This document shows positions 1-9,300 of a stretch of DNA of 20,536 nt, one piece after another. Source of the DNA: Ophioceras dolichostomum (Eukaryota > Ascomycota > Sordariomycetes > Magnaporthales > Ophioceraceae); assembly GCA_003049485.1 (NCBI GenBank), contig PYST01000515.1:1-20536 (forward strand), given 5' to 3'. A model generated the notes under the pieces. It was not told the origin of the DNA, made no database searches, and was given only the letters and a program-made list of their open reading frames with translations. The translations under genes and the position numbers were made by a program. How positions within the stretch are numbered: the stretch's first letter is position 1; each line of letters starts with the position of its first letter.

Positions 1-2326
1 TCTAAGACGTCTCCCTCCCTGTCCGTCTCCGCCTGCTCTGTCTCTGTCTCTCTGCTGTGCTGTGTACCTGCAGTCCATCTTTCTTTTCTCTCGTTTGTTC
101 GGTCGATGACGACGTCAGAGAACAAAGAAACGCGTGATGGAAGAGTGTCTGCTGTTTTGTGCTGCTTTTATTGTTGTTGTTATTGCTGTTGTTGTTGATC
201 TTGTTCTGTTGGTTGTGCCGATCCTGTCCCCTCCTCCTCCTCCCTCGTTATCCTTCCATTTCCCCCCACTGGATTCCAGATTCCAGCGCGATTCCAGACT
301 CCAGAAATCCAGACTGGATGGAGAGCATGTCCCATGTTCCGACAGGTTCCGACAAGTTCTCAAGGCGGTGTCCCGGGGTGCCTTCCCGGCTAGGTACTCA
401 ACTCACCGCTTCGCCGTTGCTCCGTGCCAGGTGGGATGGCTGACCTCTTCTGGGATGTTGTAGCACATGAACGGATGCGGTAGGCAATGCACACTGGGGG
501 GAGGGGTCCGTAGAGGGGTCATCCCGCACTCTCCAAGCCAGATAAGACTGGGCACGAGGTTACGCAGACAGGACATCATAGGGTAGGCACAGGGCAGGCA
601 CAGGGCAGGAGCAAGGGCAACAGAGGGCAGGCACATGCAGGCTGCCGGCAGCTGCCTCCAGGTACCAACCACGCACCTCTAGGCTTTTCATTATTCATCG
701 TCTCTTCACGGAACGCAATGTCTACAGGACTGGACTCGACTGGCTTATTGGCGGACGGGCCGGATGTTTGCAGCAAACTTTCAGGGGTCCCAGTCCCCAC
801 GAATTCTGGATTGTCTGGATTGTCCCTCCTTTCCCCCGAGATCAGCCGTCTGTCTGTCCACCAGATACTATGGTACTATGGCACCCCATGTATAGCAGTA
901 GTGTCCTCCACTGAAAGTTGAACCTCTCCCGCCAGTTTGTTGGAGTGACATCAAACGTGCCACGCCGGCGAGAACGAAAATAAGGAAGACAGCAAGCAGC
1001 CTGAGTCTTGGGGGGGGGGTGCAGGAAAGCCACGGCTCTTCCACCCAGATTTGGCGACTGGACCTGTTGAGTCCTGTTTGAGATTCCTGCAGGGGTGGGG
1101 TGTGCAAGGGCGTGGGCGAGGGGAGCTCGCCCTGTGAGTGGCCGATCTGTTGGCACCACAAGGATGACAGGGGTAATGTGGAGGGGCACTATCAGGGGTT
1201 GACCCGTTAATTGGAAGGGGGGGAGCCCAGAACGAGTCACACTCTTCCAGAGCCCAGAGAGGGCCAATGTTTGCGACTTCCCCTTGTTGCGACGAACACA
1301 CATTTGGGGGTTTGTCTCCCTGGCTCGATGTCTCTGGCCTCTGTGTGCCCTTTCTGGTGTCGGCTGGAAGCGTGGGATGATGGATGGGAATGGGATGGCG
1401 TACATTGGACATGTACAGCGGTATAGGTAGACGGATATTTTCAGGTCCTCAAGCTCCTTCTTTTTTTCCCTGTCTACATAGACCGACGGCCGTGCAGCTG
1501 GTTGCCAAGGGCTTTTATCTTGCAGGGTCTTTGACCGCACTTCCATGCTGCACCAGCCCCATAGAGATAACCCGAGAGTCTAATATGTGTCCACAGTTTG
1601 ACGTTGACAGGTGTTGCTACTGGATGTAGAAGAAAAGAGTCGTTCAAATCAAAGACATCATGATGTTTGATTTGTAAGTTCGTTTCTTCGCCTCAATGTC
1701 GCTTCCCATTTGTCTCGACGACGGGCAGAAATATGGAGGAAGCAGGCAGTTAGCGATCCACTGCCCTCGCTCTCTGCCAGCCGCAGCGGGCGGTGGACTT
1801 TCGGCAGGCCCCAGATCTGCCTGAACCTTGAGGATGAATGATGCAAGGTACGGCGGGATCAGAATGCACCATGTCTTGCAGTCCACCAGCGAGTGTGTGA
1901 GGGGTTCCTCTTTTTTTTCTTTTTTTTTCGTCTTGTTCGTAAATGTTTCCACTCGATCTTCTCACACAAGTTTTGGAATTTCAACAAAGTGAGAGCAATA
2001 GCAGCAGGTTTCGAACGGATCTAAGAAGCCAGGCCGTTCGCATGACAAACCAAGACGGGCCGGAGACAGAAACGTTGCGATACGCGCTCTCGAGGACCGA
2101 AAAGATGGGGGCTTCCATGTTCAATGATTGACGCACATCATCCATCCGCATACGAAGTACCAGATGTGTGGTAGTGGTGCTACTCTAGTAGCGTTAGGCA
2201 ACTTTTGTTGCATGAGTTTTACAAGCTCCGAGTCCTCGTTTGCTCACTCTCGTTCATGCGCTCTTTGCAACACCAGTTCGTATCATACACTGTTGATCCT
2301 GGCCGCTGATGAGGAAGAGTGAAAGT
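1..2326. other. Gene-free stretch, left part of the 7.3-kb non-coding region
   Basis: No convincing gene was found on either strand. The open frames are short or have low-complexity, frame-shadow composition; the longest (842-1546, minus, 234 codons) is rich in Pro, Arg and Ser and resembles no family I know. Visible elements are a TTG-type microsatellite near 170-200, an irregular tandem of about 11 bp (AGGCACAGGGC-like) at 585-645, a G run near 1011-1018, and T runs near 1911-1928. A 62-codon ATG frame at 1943-2131 has no family resemblance. The stretch could be promoter or leader DNA of a gene left of the window. Confidence 0.6.
170..200. repeat. Imperfect TTG trinucleotide microsatellite
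   Basis: The plus strand shows successive TTG units interrupted by TTA and CTG. It lies in non-coding DNA. It gives leucine or valine runs in overlapping spurious frames, which is why those frames should not be read as signal or membrane segments. Confidence 0.8.
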
Positions 2327-4441
2327 TTAAGTTGTTTGTCTGCCTGCCAACCCTACTGCTCCCCAACCTGCTTGCCTAGTGCCTCCTCCCAAGTCTGACG
2401 ACACTCTCACCTCCACCTCCCAACCAATGCCAAGGCGGACACCGTAAAAAATAACAATGGAGGAAGGAAACCTCCAGGAAGCCCAGCAAAGGGAGCAGCG
2501 GATACCTCTCGTGCCGCTCCGCAGGCCTCCTCTTTCATCCTTTGCTTCCACCCGCCTCCATTCCGAAAGTTTCCAATCTGATACTTTGACCACCGCTACT
2601 CCGATATTCCGCCGCGATATCCGTACCTACCTCATTCCATCGCACCGTTGTAGAACCGTGGCAAGCACGATCCGATTTATGATGGGTCAAAAGAACAATT
2701 CAGGGGCACTAGCCCACTCACGGTAGGTACCGGCCTCGACAAATTAATTGCCCTGTGGCCATTCATCATTAGTGTCGCTCAAGTTATCGGATCCTCCCTT
2801 CCCTCTCTGCCTGCGATGGTAGTGTCGTCCAAGCGTATCGATTTTCGCTTCCGTTTTTGCCGCCATGTCCAAACGGGTTTCTAAAATTATATCATCTTAA
2901 TTCATCGTCGAACCCTCAAAGACGATAGACACTACTGTAGTAGAAATGTCCAAAAAGGCTCGAGTTTGCGAGTTGTGTCTCCATCTATTTCTGTACAGGC
3001 AGAAAGAAGGAGGTCTGCTTCAGTTGCCTGGGCATCGGTCCAGGTCAAATGTTAGTGTCGATGACGACTCTTGCGGGGCAGCCTTGACTGTCGCAGGTTG
3101 GCAGATCGAGGAAGCCTCAGTCAGCCTCCTACCCACAGTTCCCTCGCCATCCTATCTCGCCTGTCGGTCTTGGTGGTTGATAACAACAAAGACCCTTGTT
3201 CACACATGAAAGTTCTGGACTTCCACCTGACCAGCATTCCCGCCCGCCGTGGAGAAGAAAAAAGTGGCTTCCTCCTTCCTCCCCTCCTTTGCTTTCACGC
3301 CCCTCCCTCAACTCTTGTGGCGTCACTGGCTTGGCGGTGAAGGAAGGAAGGACGGAGGCTCGCAGGATAGAGGAGGGAAGAAGCTAGGGGAGGGAGGCAG
3401 GGAAATAGAGAATAGTACCTACAAAATCTGGGATCTTTTCGTCCCATCTGCGTTCTGCCTCCCAGTGCTTGTGTCTTTTTTCTTCTCCCGGGCTTCTATC
3501 ACATATTCCTCAAACAAGCAAGCCCCCAAGATCACGCCGCCTCCTCGAACCCCCAAGCCTCCCATGGAAGTCAGCAGGTCCGAAATTCCCGTACATATAA
3601 TACAGCGTATAATATCGATTCCTTCTTTCGGGAATGGTAGGAACACAGTAGGAACCATCAGGAACCATATCGTCCCTTGAACAATCAACCTTGGGGGAGA
3701 AACCCTGCCCTCCCAGAAATGGAAATTGCATATGGGAAGGCAAATCAGGGAGACAAGGGAGATATTTCTTGTCAGCCCCCGTTCACTTTCCGCTCGGTTC
3801 TCTCGGCTGGCCGAGAAGAGGACAAGAATCCCCGCAGACGATTGTCTGGGGGAGGGGTGCCATCTCTAATCGTGAAAGAGCCAAAACACTTGCTTGCATT
3901 TTGCACACGTGGTAGTGAGCCAACAAGCCCGCTTAATTTTTTTCTTTTTCTTTTTTCTCCCTTGCCTTGTTGGTCTGTCCACCCCTGACGAGGCACGAAG
4001 CGAAGCCTGGACGACGCGAATGCAGGGTAGAGGCAACGGGGAATTCGTAGGGCAAAAGAAAGAAGCAAAAAAGTTTGTGCCACCCAGGTGGAATCATCAT
4101 CGCTATGATCAACCATGATCATGGGCCGTCGCAGTTCAGCAAAAACATTCAGCAATTCAGCAGATTTTCAGGTTTGGGGTTCGATCACTTTTTGGACTAC
4201 CAGTCCACCACCCAAAACAACTGACACAAAAACAGCAAAAATCCCATTTTGAGGGTGGCGGAGCAAACAAGCAGACTCCCATGAACTCGCGTTCTTCTTC
4301 CTATACTTGGTTCCTCCCGTTCTTAGAGAAGAAGGAAGCGTCGCAAAGGAATGGAAGGCTGAACTGCGTTCTGACGCCGCCTGGCTTGACAGAAGTTCAG
4401 TCCCCATCAGTCCGGGGGGCACGGGCGGCGGGCGGGCGTGA

Positions 4442-4460
4442 GGCTGGCTGGCTGGCTGAC
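4442..4460. repeat. GGCT tetranucleotide microsatellite
   Basis: About four GGCT units in tandem followed by GACTGAC. A related CCAG-type run (GCCAGCCAGCCAG) lies near 5782-5795. Both are simple repeats in non-coding DNA. Confidence 0.75.
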
Positions 4461-4517
4461 TGACAGGCCATCACACCCACCTCCAAGTCGTCACCGAACA
4501 GAGTGTCTGAGATCATT

Positions 4518-4558
4518 GACAAGAAAACTTGTCTGTCGAGAAAGGCGACGGACAGACA
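4518..4558. repeat. Two overlapping inverted repeats that exclude each other
   Basis: GACAAG (4518-4523) pairs perfectly with CTTGTC (4528-4533) around an AAAA loop. TGTCTGTC (4530-4537) pairs perfectly with GACAGACA (4551-4558) around a 13-nt loop. The two stems share TGTC at 4530-4533, so only one can form at a time. No function is known. The layout resembles a two-state RNA element, but short inverted repeats also arise by chance. Confidence 0.5.
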
Positions 4559-4964
4559 GTGAGCGTCAAGCAAGTTTCGGTTGGTAAGCGATTCATCTCA
4601 TTCCTTTCCTTTTTCCTCCCCCCTTCTCGGCAACACCTTCTCTTTTCCTTCAAGCCCACACATTCAGCCTCCAGTTGCCTCCAACCCCTCATACGAAGGC
4701 TGAAGCTTTCACTTTCCCCGCCCCTGGGACCTGAGGCCAATGAGACTTGGCGTTGAAAAGCTCCTCGCTAGCGTCGGCCGATCTCTTTTTCCCTTGCTTG
4801 CTTTTTGGACCCAGGGCAGCGACCTTGCCTTTTTGGAGACCCCCCATGACGAAAGATGCAGGTACGCTAGCGTGTTGAGCTTGCATCGGGTGACGGCGAA
4901 TTTTCTCCCCCCAAGCTCCAACCAAGCTGCTTGCTTCTGTCGCGAAGTGCGCACCTGGGGGAAC

Positions 4965-4982
4965 CTGCAGCTGCAGCTGCAG
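4965..4982. repeat. 18-bp perfect palindrome of three CTGCAG units
   Basis: Three tandem CTGCAG units make a perfect palindrome that contains two CAGCTG E-box-type cores. It lies in non-coding DNA just upstream of the leader-like tract. A role as a bHLH binding site is speculation. Confidence 0.7.
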
Positions 4983-5846
4983 CGGTGATGTGTTGTCCCG
5001 TTGAGCCGGGCGAGCCTATCAGGACCGTCAGGGCTATCTCGACCAAAACGCAGGTCCTTTTTCCACACCAACCCATCCACACCCACTGCCCAGAGGCAAC
5101 AGAGAGCCAGCGAGCCGAGTATCACAGCCCATCAAAAAGCGCACAGGCCAGCCCTCCCGCCCCTCCGAGCCTGCCCCTCCCGCCAACTTTCGTCGATACA
5201 CAGCAGGACATTCAAGGCATGTACTGTCAAGAAAACCCTCAAGGAGGGTGTGGCAGCATACCTATCGAAACACTCTCGCATCGCTGTCTGTCTCTTCTCG
5301 TTCACTCATCTCGTTCTTTCCACCACAACCCACTACATACGTCTCCAAACTTCCACTGCATCTGCGGGGAACCTGGTCGTTGCTCCCCCAGACAGACCAA
5401 GAGACAGAAGGAGGAGGAGCAAGAAGGGAAGGCATTTGCCGGCCGGACGAGCGAACGAGCATGGACATACTCGTCCCTCCATCCATGTCCATCTTCCCCT
5501 AGACTCATCCCCTCGGCCATCACCACCCAACCCACCCCACCTTCGCCAGTGGTTTGTTCTTTCCTTTTGGTTTTGCCAAGGATCTCTCAAGTCTCTCACC
5601 GCCAGTCCAGACCAGGAAAGGATCATCACATATTACAATTCACATATTAACTAACAACCTTCACACACACACGGATTCACACGAGAAAAAGCAACTCGAA
5701 GAGCTCCCCAAGCTAGTGCAATGTAGCTCCGTTCATCCCAGACAAGGTCTGACTTCATTGTGGAGATTGCGACCTACATTCGGCCAGCCAGCCAGCTAGT
5801 AGCCAGCCTCGTCAGGGGCAAGTGCCAACCCCGAGGATAGTTTAGC

Positions 5847-5894
5847 AGAAGAGGGAGAAAGAGAGAAAAAAGAAGAGCAAAAAAGGGAGAGAGA
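5847..5894 (+). repeat. Polypurine tract
   Basis: A purine run of 31 nt (5847-5877) is followed, after a single C, by another 16 purines. Such homopurine DNA can form triplex structures. A 6-bp inverted repeat (GAGACA and TGTCTC) follows directly at about 5890-5907. Confidence 0.6.
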
Positions 5895-5900
5895 CAAAAT

Positions 5901-7289
5901 TGTGTCTCGCTGCTGCCGCCGTGCCTGAGACATGGCGCACGTCTAATCAGAGCTGAACTGGCTAGCTGCAGCGGTCCTGGGACCGAGATCACGCCGCCAG
6001 CCGTGGGCCGTGTCCGGACGGACTCTTCTCCGAGTCCATCTTCTCTTGTTTCTCGTTGTGGTGGTAGGTCCACCTGCGCTAGCTGGATGGCTGGCTGCTC
6101 GCTGCTTGTTCACAGCACTTAAAGTATCTACGTACAAACTACCACAAGAAATGCACGCTGCCTTGTCGAGAAAGCGAGGGAGGGAGAGGGGTGCGGGATA
6201 TATCTATCTCGTCCCGAAAAGGTCTGCACCACCGCACCCACCATCCACTACCAACTATTTGTGCTGCTTCCTCTGCTCCCTGGCTCCTAGGTCCACATAA
6301 CTTTGAGTTTTTTTTTTTCGTCTGACTGCCCACCTGCTGTGCACTTTACTTCTCTTCGGCCAGCTTGGGCAGAAGGATAGCGGACGGGACGAACTGTGTC
6401 TGAGTTACTACCCAGTCAGAATGCGTCGAGCCAGTACTCAAAGAAAAGTAAGGCAGACAAGAGAACTATGACGTGACATGGGAATTCACAATTTTTTGTG
6501 GTGCCCTTCGTTCACCGAGCCAACTGAGACACGCAGCTTATTCTCATCTTCCGTCTGATTTTTCACTTTCTTTTTTTCTTTGCATTATTTCCATCCCCTG
6601 TCGTACCTACCTAGTACTCATCGGCTTCGCTCGGCCGTCTGTCTGTATCCCTCTCTAGGTGAGTCAACATTTAATGACAGGGGAAGGGGTTCTCGAGAGA
6701 TAGCAGGGAGAGAAACTATTGAGAACCTACGGCTGACCCGCGTCAAGCTATGTCTGTGACCAAGGCTGCAGGAAGGAAGGGAGAGAGGGGTTGGTTGGGA
6801 GGGGCATGCAGGCACTATCGTTTTCGGGGTCAGTGCTCAGAGGGCGAGAGGACGAGGAGGAAAGGCAGGAAAATATGCGGTGCATGCACTGGAGTACGCA
6901 CAGGAGGACATGCAGCATGCAGGCTGGCAGTATGCACGAGCTTGAAAGGGTATGGCGTCGGCAGGTAGAGACAGGAGAGGAAGTTTTTGGTACGGGGCAG
7001 TCGAGGAGAAGACACCACCACATACACCACATACACACTCACGCCGCACGCTAGTACTAGTACACCCCGCACCATCCCACAACGGGATAGTACTTTTTCG
7101 GACTCCTAGGTACCTGGGCAGGGAGGGAGGGAGCACTGGCCTCAGTCTAGTACTTTCCCCATACACTGTACCACAGTCGAGGTTCTCGGTCCCATCTCCA
7201 GTACCAGATGCACTCGTACCGCCATCCTCCCCTCTCCAGGTACCGTTCTAACTACTTGTACTAGCTAGTACACCCCGTATGTCCACAAA
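5901..7289. other. Gene-free stretch downstream of the GH43 gene, with splice-like signals and palindrome-rich DNA
   Basis: No supported gene. Contents include a short ATG frame at 6150, a possible mini-exon ATG at 6421 running nine codons to a GTAAGG donor at 6448, a polypyrimidine-preceded AG directly joined to GTGAGT at 6657-6664, a GCATGC/ATGCA-rich patch near 6803-6935, and many CTAG and GTAC words from 7051 to 7277. The right end is the 3' flank of the minus-strand glycosidase gene, so part of it is probably its 3' UTR and terminator. I see no AATAAA close to that stop. Confidence 0.5.
7051..7277. repeat. Cluster of CTAG/GTAC palindromic words
   Basis: CTAGTACTAGTAC lies at 7051-7063, CCTAGGTACC at 7105-7114, CTAGTAC at 7147-7153, GGTACC at 7239-7244, and the 14-bp perfect palindrome GTACTAGCTAGTAC at 7258-7271. 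A 13-bp direct repeat, CTAGTACACCCCG, occurs at 7057-7069 and 7265-7277. The cluster sits in the 3' flank of the GH43 gene. The same word family makes up the 66-bp tandem repeat at 11291-11435. Confidence 0.7.
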
Positions 7290-9096
7290 TCACTCAAGCG
7301 GCACAACCAACCGATCCACATCCGGTCCCCACGCCCCGCCTCCGACCCCCGACACCACTACCGAGTTATCGCTCCCCGCCCGCAGCTGCACACTCACCGA
7401 GCTGCTCGACACCCCGCCCTTCGTTGGCAGGAACGCGACCCTCTGCGGCGCGCCGCCGTTGACCGCCACGTTCGCGTACCGGACGCTGCTGTCCCCGTTC
7501 GCGAACCGGATCCTCAACGTCGTCAGCGCGTCCCTCCGGCTCCTCACCCCTGCGAAGCTCACGGTTCCCGCGTCGGGGCCCCCGACGTACCCCGCCGCCG
7601 ACCCGCCCGAGCAGTCCCCGCAGCTGACCGTCCTCGCCTTCCCGCCTAGCGAGCCCGCCTCGCCTTCGTAGCTCGTCTCTTCCGGCGCGGAACTCCACGA
7701 TGTAGTCCGGTTATTACCAGCTGACGAAGAACCACCCTCTGCAAGGACGTTGGGAACCCACCCGCCAGGCACGTTCTTCATGCTAACGCTACCACTGCCG
7801 CTGAAGCTGAGCGGAAGCCAGACGTACGTGCTGGCCTGCAGGTTGCTCGACACCCACCTGTCGCCCATGTACATCACGTTGTTTTCGCCAAAGGGTAAAA
7901 TGAAGGTCGTCTGCGACGAGTACGTATTACTGCCCTTGTCCGCGAAGGTCTGCCAGCCGCTCCAGCCGGAGGACAGGGACGTGGACGTCGAGTACATGTT
8001 GTCGTTGGGGTCCCAACCCGTCAGGCGCGAGCCGAACATGTAGTACTGGCCCTTGTGCTTCAGCATCGCGGGGGCCTCGATCGACTCGCGCCAGCGGTAG
8101 GTCGAGGCCTTGTCGGCCATGTCGAGGTAGTCGGGCGTTAGCTTGTTGATGCGGAGGCCGTTTTCGCGCTGTGTTATTGTGAGAGAGGGAGAGAGAGGGG
8201 TTTGTCAGTACGAAGTGTTTTGTTCCTCTAGATGCTCTGATTCGATCGGTAAGTGCCTAGGTAGATAGGTAGGTAGGGGACGGAGGGAGCGGGAGGTAGG
8301 TGAAAACTGACGTCTTCGGTCAGGAGGTACGCCGTGCCGTCATCATCTTTGAAAAGCCCGGCGTCCCGACTCTGGAAGCCGAGCGGACGCATGCTGCGGA
8401 TGTATGCTAGTCGACCCGTCTTCTAGCGTCAGCAAGCAACTTAAGCCAGCTAGCCATTGTATCCGAAGAGCATGGAAGTGTCCCTCCTCCATCAATCATC
8501 TTAGACAAGTTAGCACTCACTGTACTTCCCACACACCGAATCGCCCGTCGCAACGCCCGCCTTCGCGTCCCGGTAGTCCCTGCTGTCGATGTGCATCCAC
8601 AGCACGTACTTCTTCGTGATGTCGTTGTAGATGACCTTGGGACGCTCGACGATGCGGTCGGGACCCAGGTCGCCGCCGCCAGACGTCCTGGAGAGCAACG
8701 CGCCCTCGTAGTGCCATCGCACCAGGTCCTTGCTCGAGTAGCAGTTGACGTTCTGGAACGCCGACCCGTCCGTCTTGTCCTCGCCTATGATGTAGAAGGT
8801 GTCGTTCACCTTGATGATGCCTGCGCCGTGGGCTTGGAGGTGGCGTCCGTTGTCCTGTAATTTGTTGTGTTGGTGTTTGCAGTGTGTCAGGATCTCTCCC
8901 CTTGATCACGAATGAAGAAGAGAAAGCAATTGAGTGGGTGCATGGAGGTTGGTGAGGCTTGGTCAGGTACTCAGGTACTTACCGCAGTCCAGGTTCCGCC
9001 CGGTACGATCTGCAGGGTCGCATGAACGGATGAAGCCGCGCTCAGTAGTACGGCCAGTCCCTGCAGTGGTGACCGACGTAGCCTGGGAAACAGCAT
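7290..9096 (-). CDS. Secreted GH43 glycosidase with CBM35, likely exo-beta-1,3-galactanase
   Basis: Four exons join to 473 residues: 9096-8983, 8854-8521, 8406-8312 and 8168-7290. Residues 1-26 are a signal peptide (Arg-rich start, hydrophobic core, cut near VHA), so the enzyme is extracellular. The GH43 five-bladed propeller follows to about residue 320, a Ser/Gly linker with an NRT sequon (334) comes next, and a CBM35 covers about 346-473, ending WGPDVDRLVVP. Blocks such as RSMRPLGFQSRDAGLFKDDD and YLLTED, and the match to fungal GH43_24 enzymes, point to release of galactose from the beta-1,3-galactan core of type II arabinogalactan. E212 (IEAP) fits the general acid, E108 (ERPK) the second Glu, and Q267 (SSQT) the unusual Gln proposed as base in this subfamily. 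Another GH43 activity is possible. The ATG at 9096 is the only nearby start that gives a secretion signal. Confidence 0.92.
8169..8311 (-). other. Intron 3 of the GH43 gene
   Basis: It is 143 nt, with donor GTCAGT (not the usual GTAAGT or GTGAGT), branch point TACTGAC near 8210-8204, a CT tract and acceptor ACACAG. Splicing joins TED to RENGLRI, matching the family. It contains a GGTAG-rich stretch (plus-strand 8256-8298) of the same word family as the repeats elsewhere. Confidence 0.8.
8407..8520 (-). other. Intron 2 of the GH43 gene
   Basis: It is 114 nt in phase 1, with donor GTGAGT, branch-like GCTGAC near 8433-8428 and acceptor ACTAG. Splicing gives GKYTYIRSMRPLG, as expected for GH43_24 proteins. 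Confidence 0.85.
8855..8982 (-). other. Intron 1 of the GH43 gene
   Basis: It is 128 nt in phase 0, with donor GTAAGT and acceptor TTACAG. It joins the signal-peptide exon (38 codons, ending GGTWTA) to DNGRHLQAHGAG, the start of the catalytic domain. Because exon 1 is so short, it is easily missed by ORF length alone. Confidence 0.85.
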
Positions 9097-9191
9097 CTTG
9101 TCGGCCCTCCCGATGTGGCAGAGACAAGTACGCTGCCAGCTGCGGCCACGGTTGCCACGCCTTCCTCATGGCTCACCGAGGCCACCTCATC

Positions 9192-9197
9192 TATATA
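9192..9197 (-). promoter_or_regulatory. TATA box of the GH43 gene
   Basis: TATATA lies about 95 bp upstream of the chosen ATG at 9096, a normal distance. A start site about 30 bp downstream would fall near 9165, just past an out-of-frame ATG at 9169, which supports use of the ATG at 9096. Confidence 0.55.
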
Positions 9198-9225
9198 GTA
9201 CCTCTTTCGCCAACGTCGGACAAAC

Positions 9226-9247
9226 ATTATGGCGAAAATTATGGCGA
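9226..9247 (-). promoter_or_regulatory. 10-bp direct repeat upstream of the GH43 TATA box
   Basis: On the minus strand TCGCCATAAT occurs twice (9247-9238 and 9235-9226) with a 12-bp period, about 29-50 bp upstream of the TATA box. Spacing near one helical turn suggests a tandem activator or repressor site. A related copy, CTCGCCATAA, lies just upstream of UTP22 (15346-15337). Confidence 0.4.
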
Positions 9248-9300
9248 GGGCTCGGATGTGAAGTGTTTAGTTGCGGAGTTGGGCCCAGATGGGTATTCTT

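Larger units (their letters stand above)
2327..4930. other. Gene-free stretch with pyrimidine-rich blocks and small ORFs
   Basis: No supported gene. The strand has C/T-rich blocks (about 2335-2440 and 3270-3315), a T-rich block near 3938-3962, and a GGCT microsatellite at 4442-4460. An ATG at 2457 in a favourable context (AACAATGG) follows an A-rich run after C/T-rich DNA and opens an 89-codon frame of unremarkable composition. Small direct repeats occur: AGGAACCAT twice at 3650-3669 and TTCAGCA three times at 4135-4162. Two overlapping inverted repeats lie at 4518-4558. This may be regulatory or transcribed non-coding DNA. Confidence 0.55.
4931..5900 (+). other. C/A/T-rich leader-like tract followed by a polypurine run; no supported gene
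   Basis: From about 5050 to 5690 the plus strand is purine-poor, with repeated CCAC, CCATC and TCTC words ending in a CA-dinucleotide run near 5663-5672. This is typical of 5' leaders of filamentous-fungal genes. Two frames stay open here (4931-5650 and 5001-5654) mainly because stop codons are rare in such sequence; their products are Pro/Ser/His/Arg-rich and match no family I know. A start-stop element (ATG TAG) lies at about 5719. A polypurine run with one interruption covers 5847-5894. No coding exon follows on the plus strand before the minus-strand glycosidase gene. Confidence 0.45.

Noticed and set aside
842..1546. 234-codon minus-strand open frame
   Set aside because: Composition is low-complexity and Pro/Arg/Ser-rich, with no domain or family blocks and no supporting splice or promoter context.
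4170..4190. tRNA B-box-like GGTTCGATCAC
   Set aside because: No A box or cloverleaf arms at the right distance.
4931..5654. Two overlapping plus-strand open frames of 217 and 239 codons
   Set aside because: They stay open because the tract is C/T/A-rich and stop-poor; two frames open over the same DNA with Pro/Ser/His/Arg composition indicate non-coding sequence.
6010..6300. Plus frame with a hydrophobic, signal-like start
   Set aside because: It opens with GTG, not ATG; the hydrophobic run comes from TTC/TTG/GTG-rich DNA, and the rest has no domain.
9042..9169. ATG at 9169 as the GH43 start
   Set aside because: Its frame gives no signal peptide and does not lead into the exon 2 frame. The ATG at 9096 gives a clean signal peptide and correct splicing.
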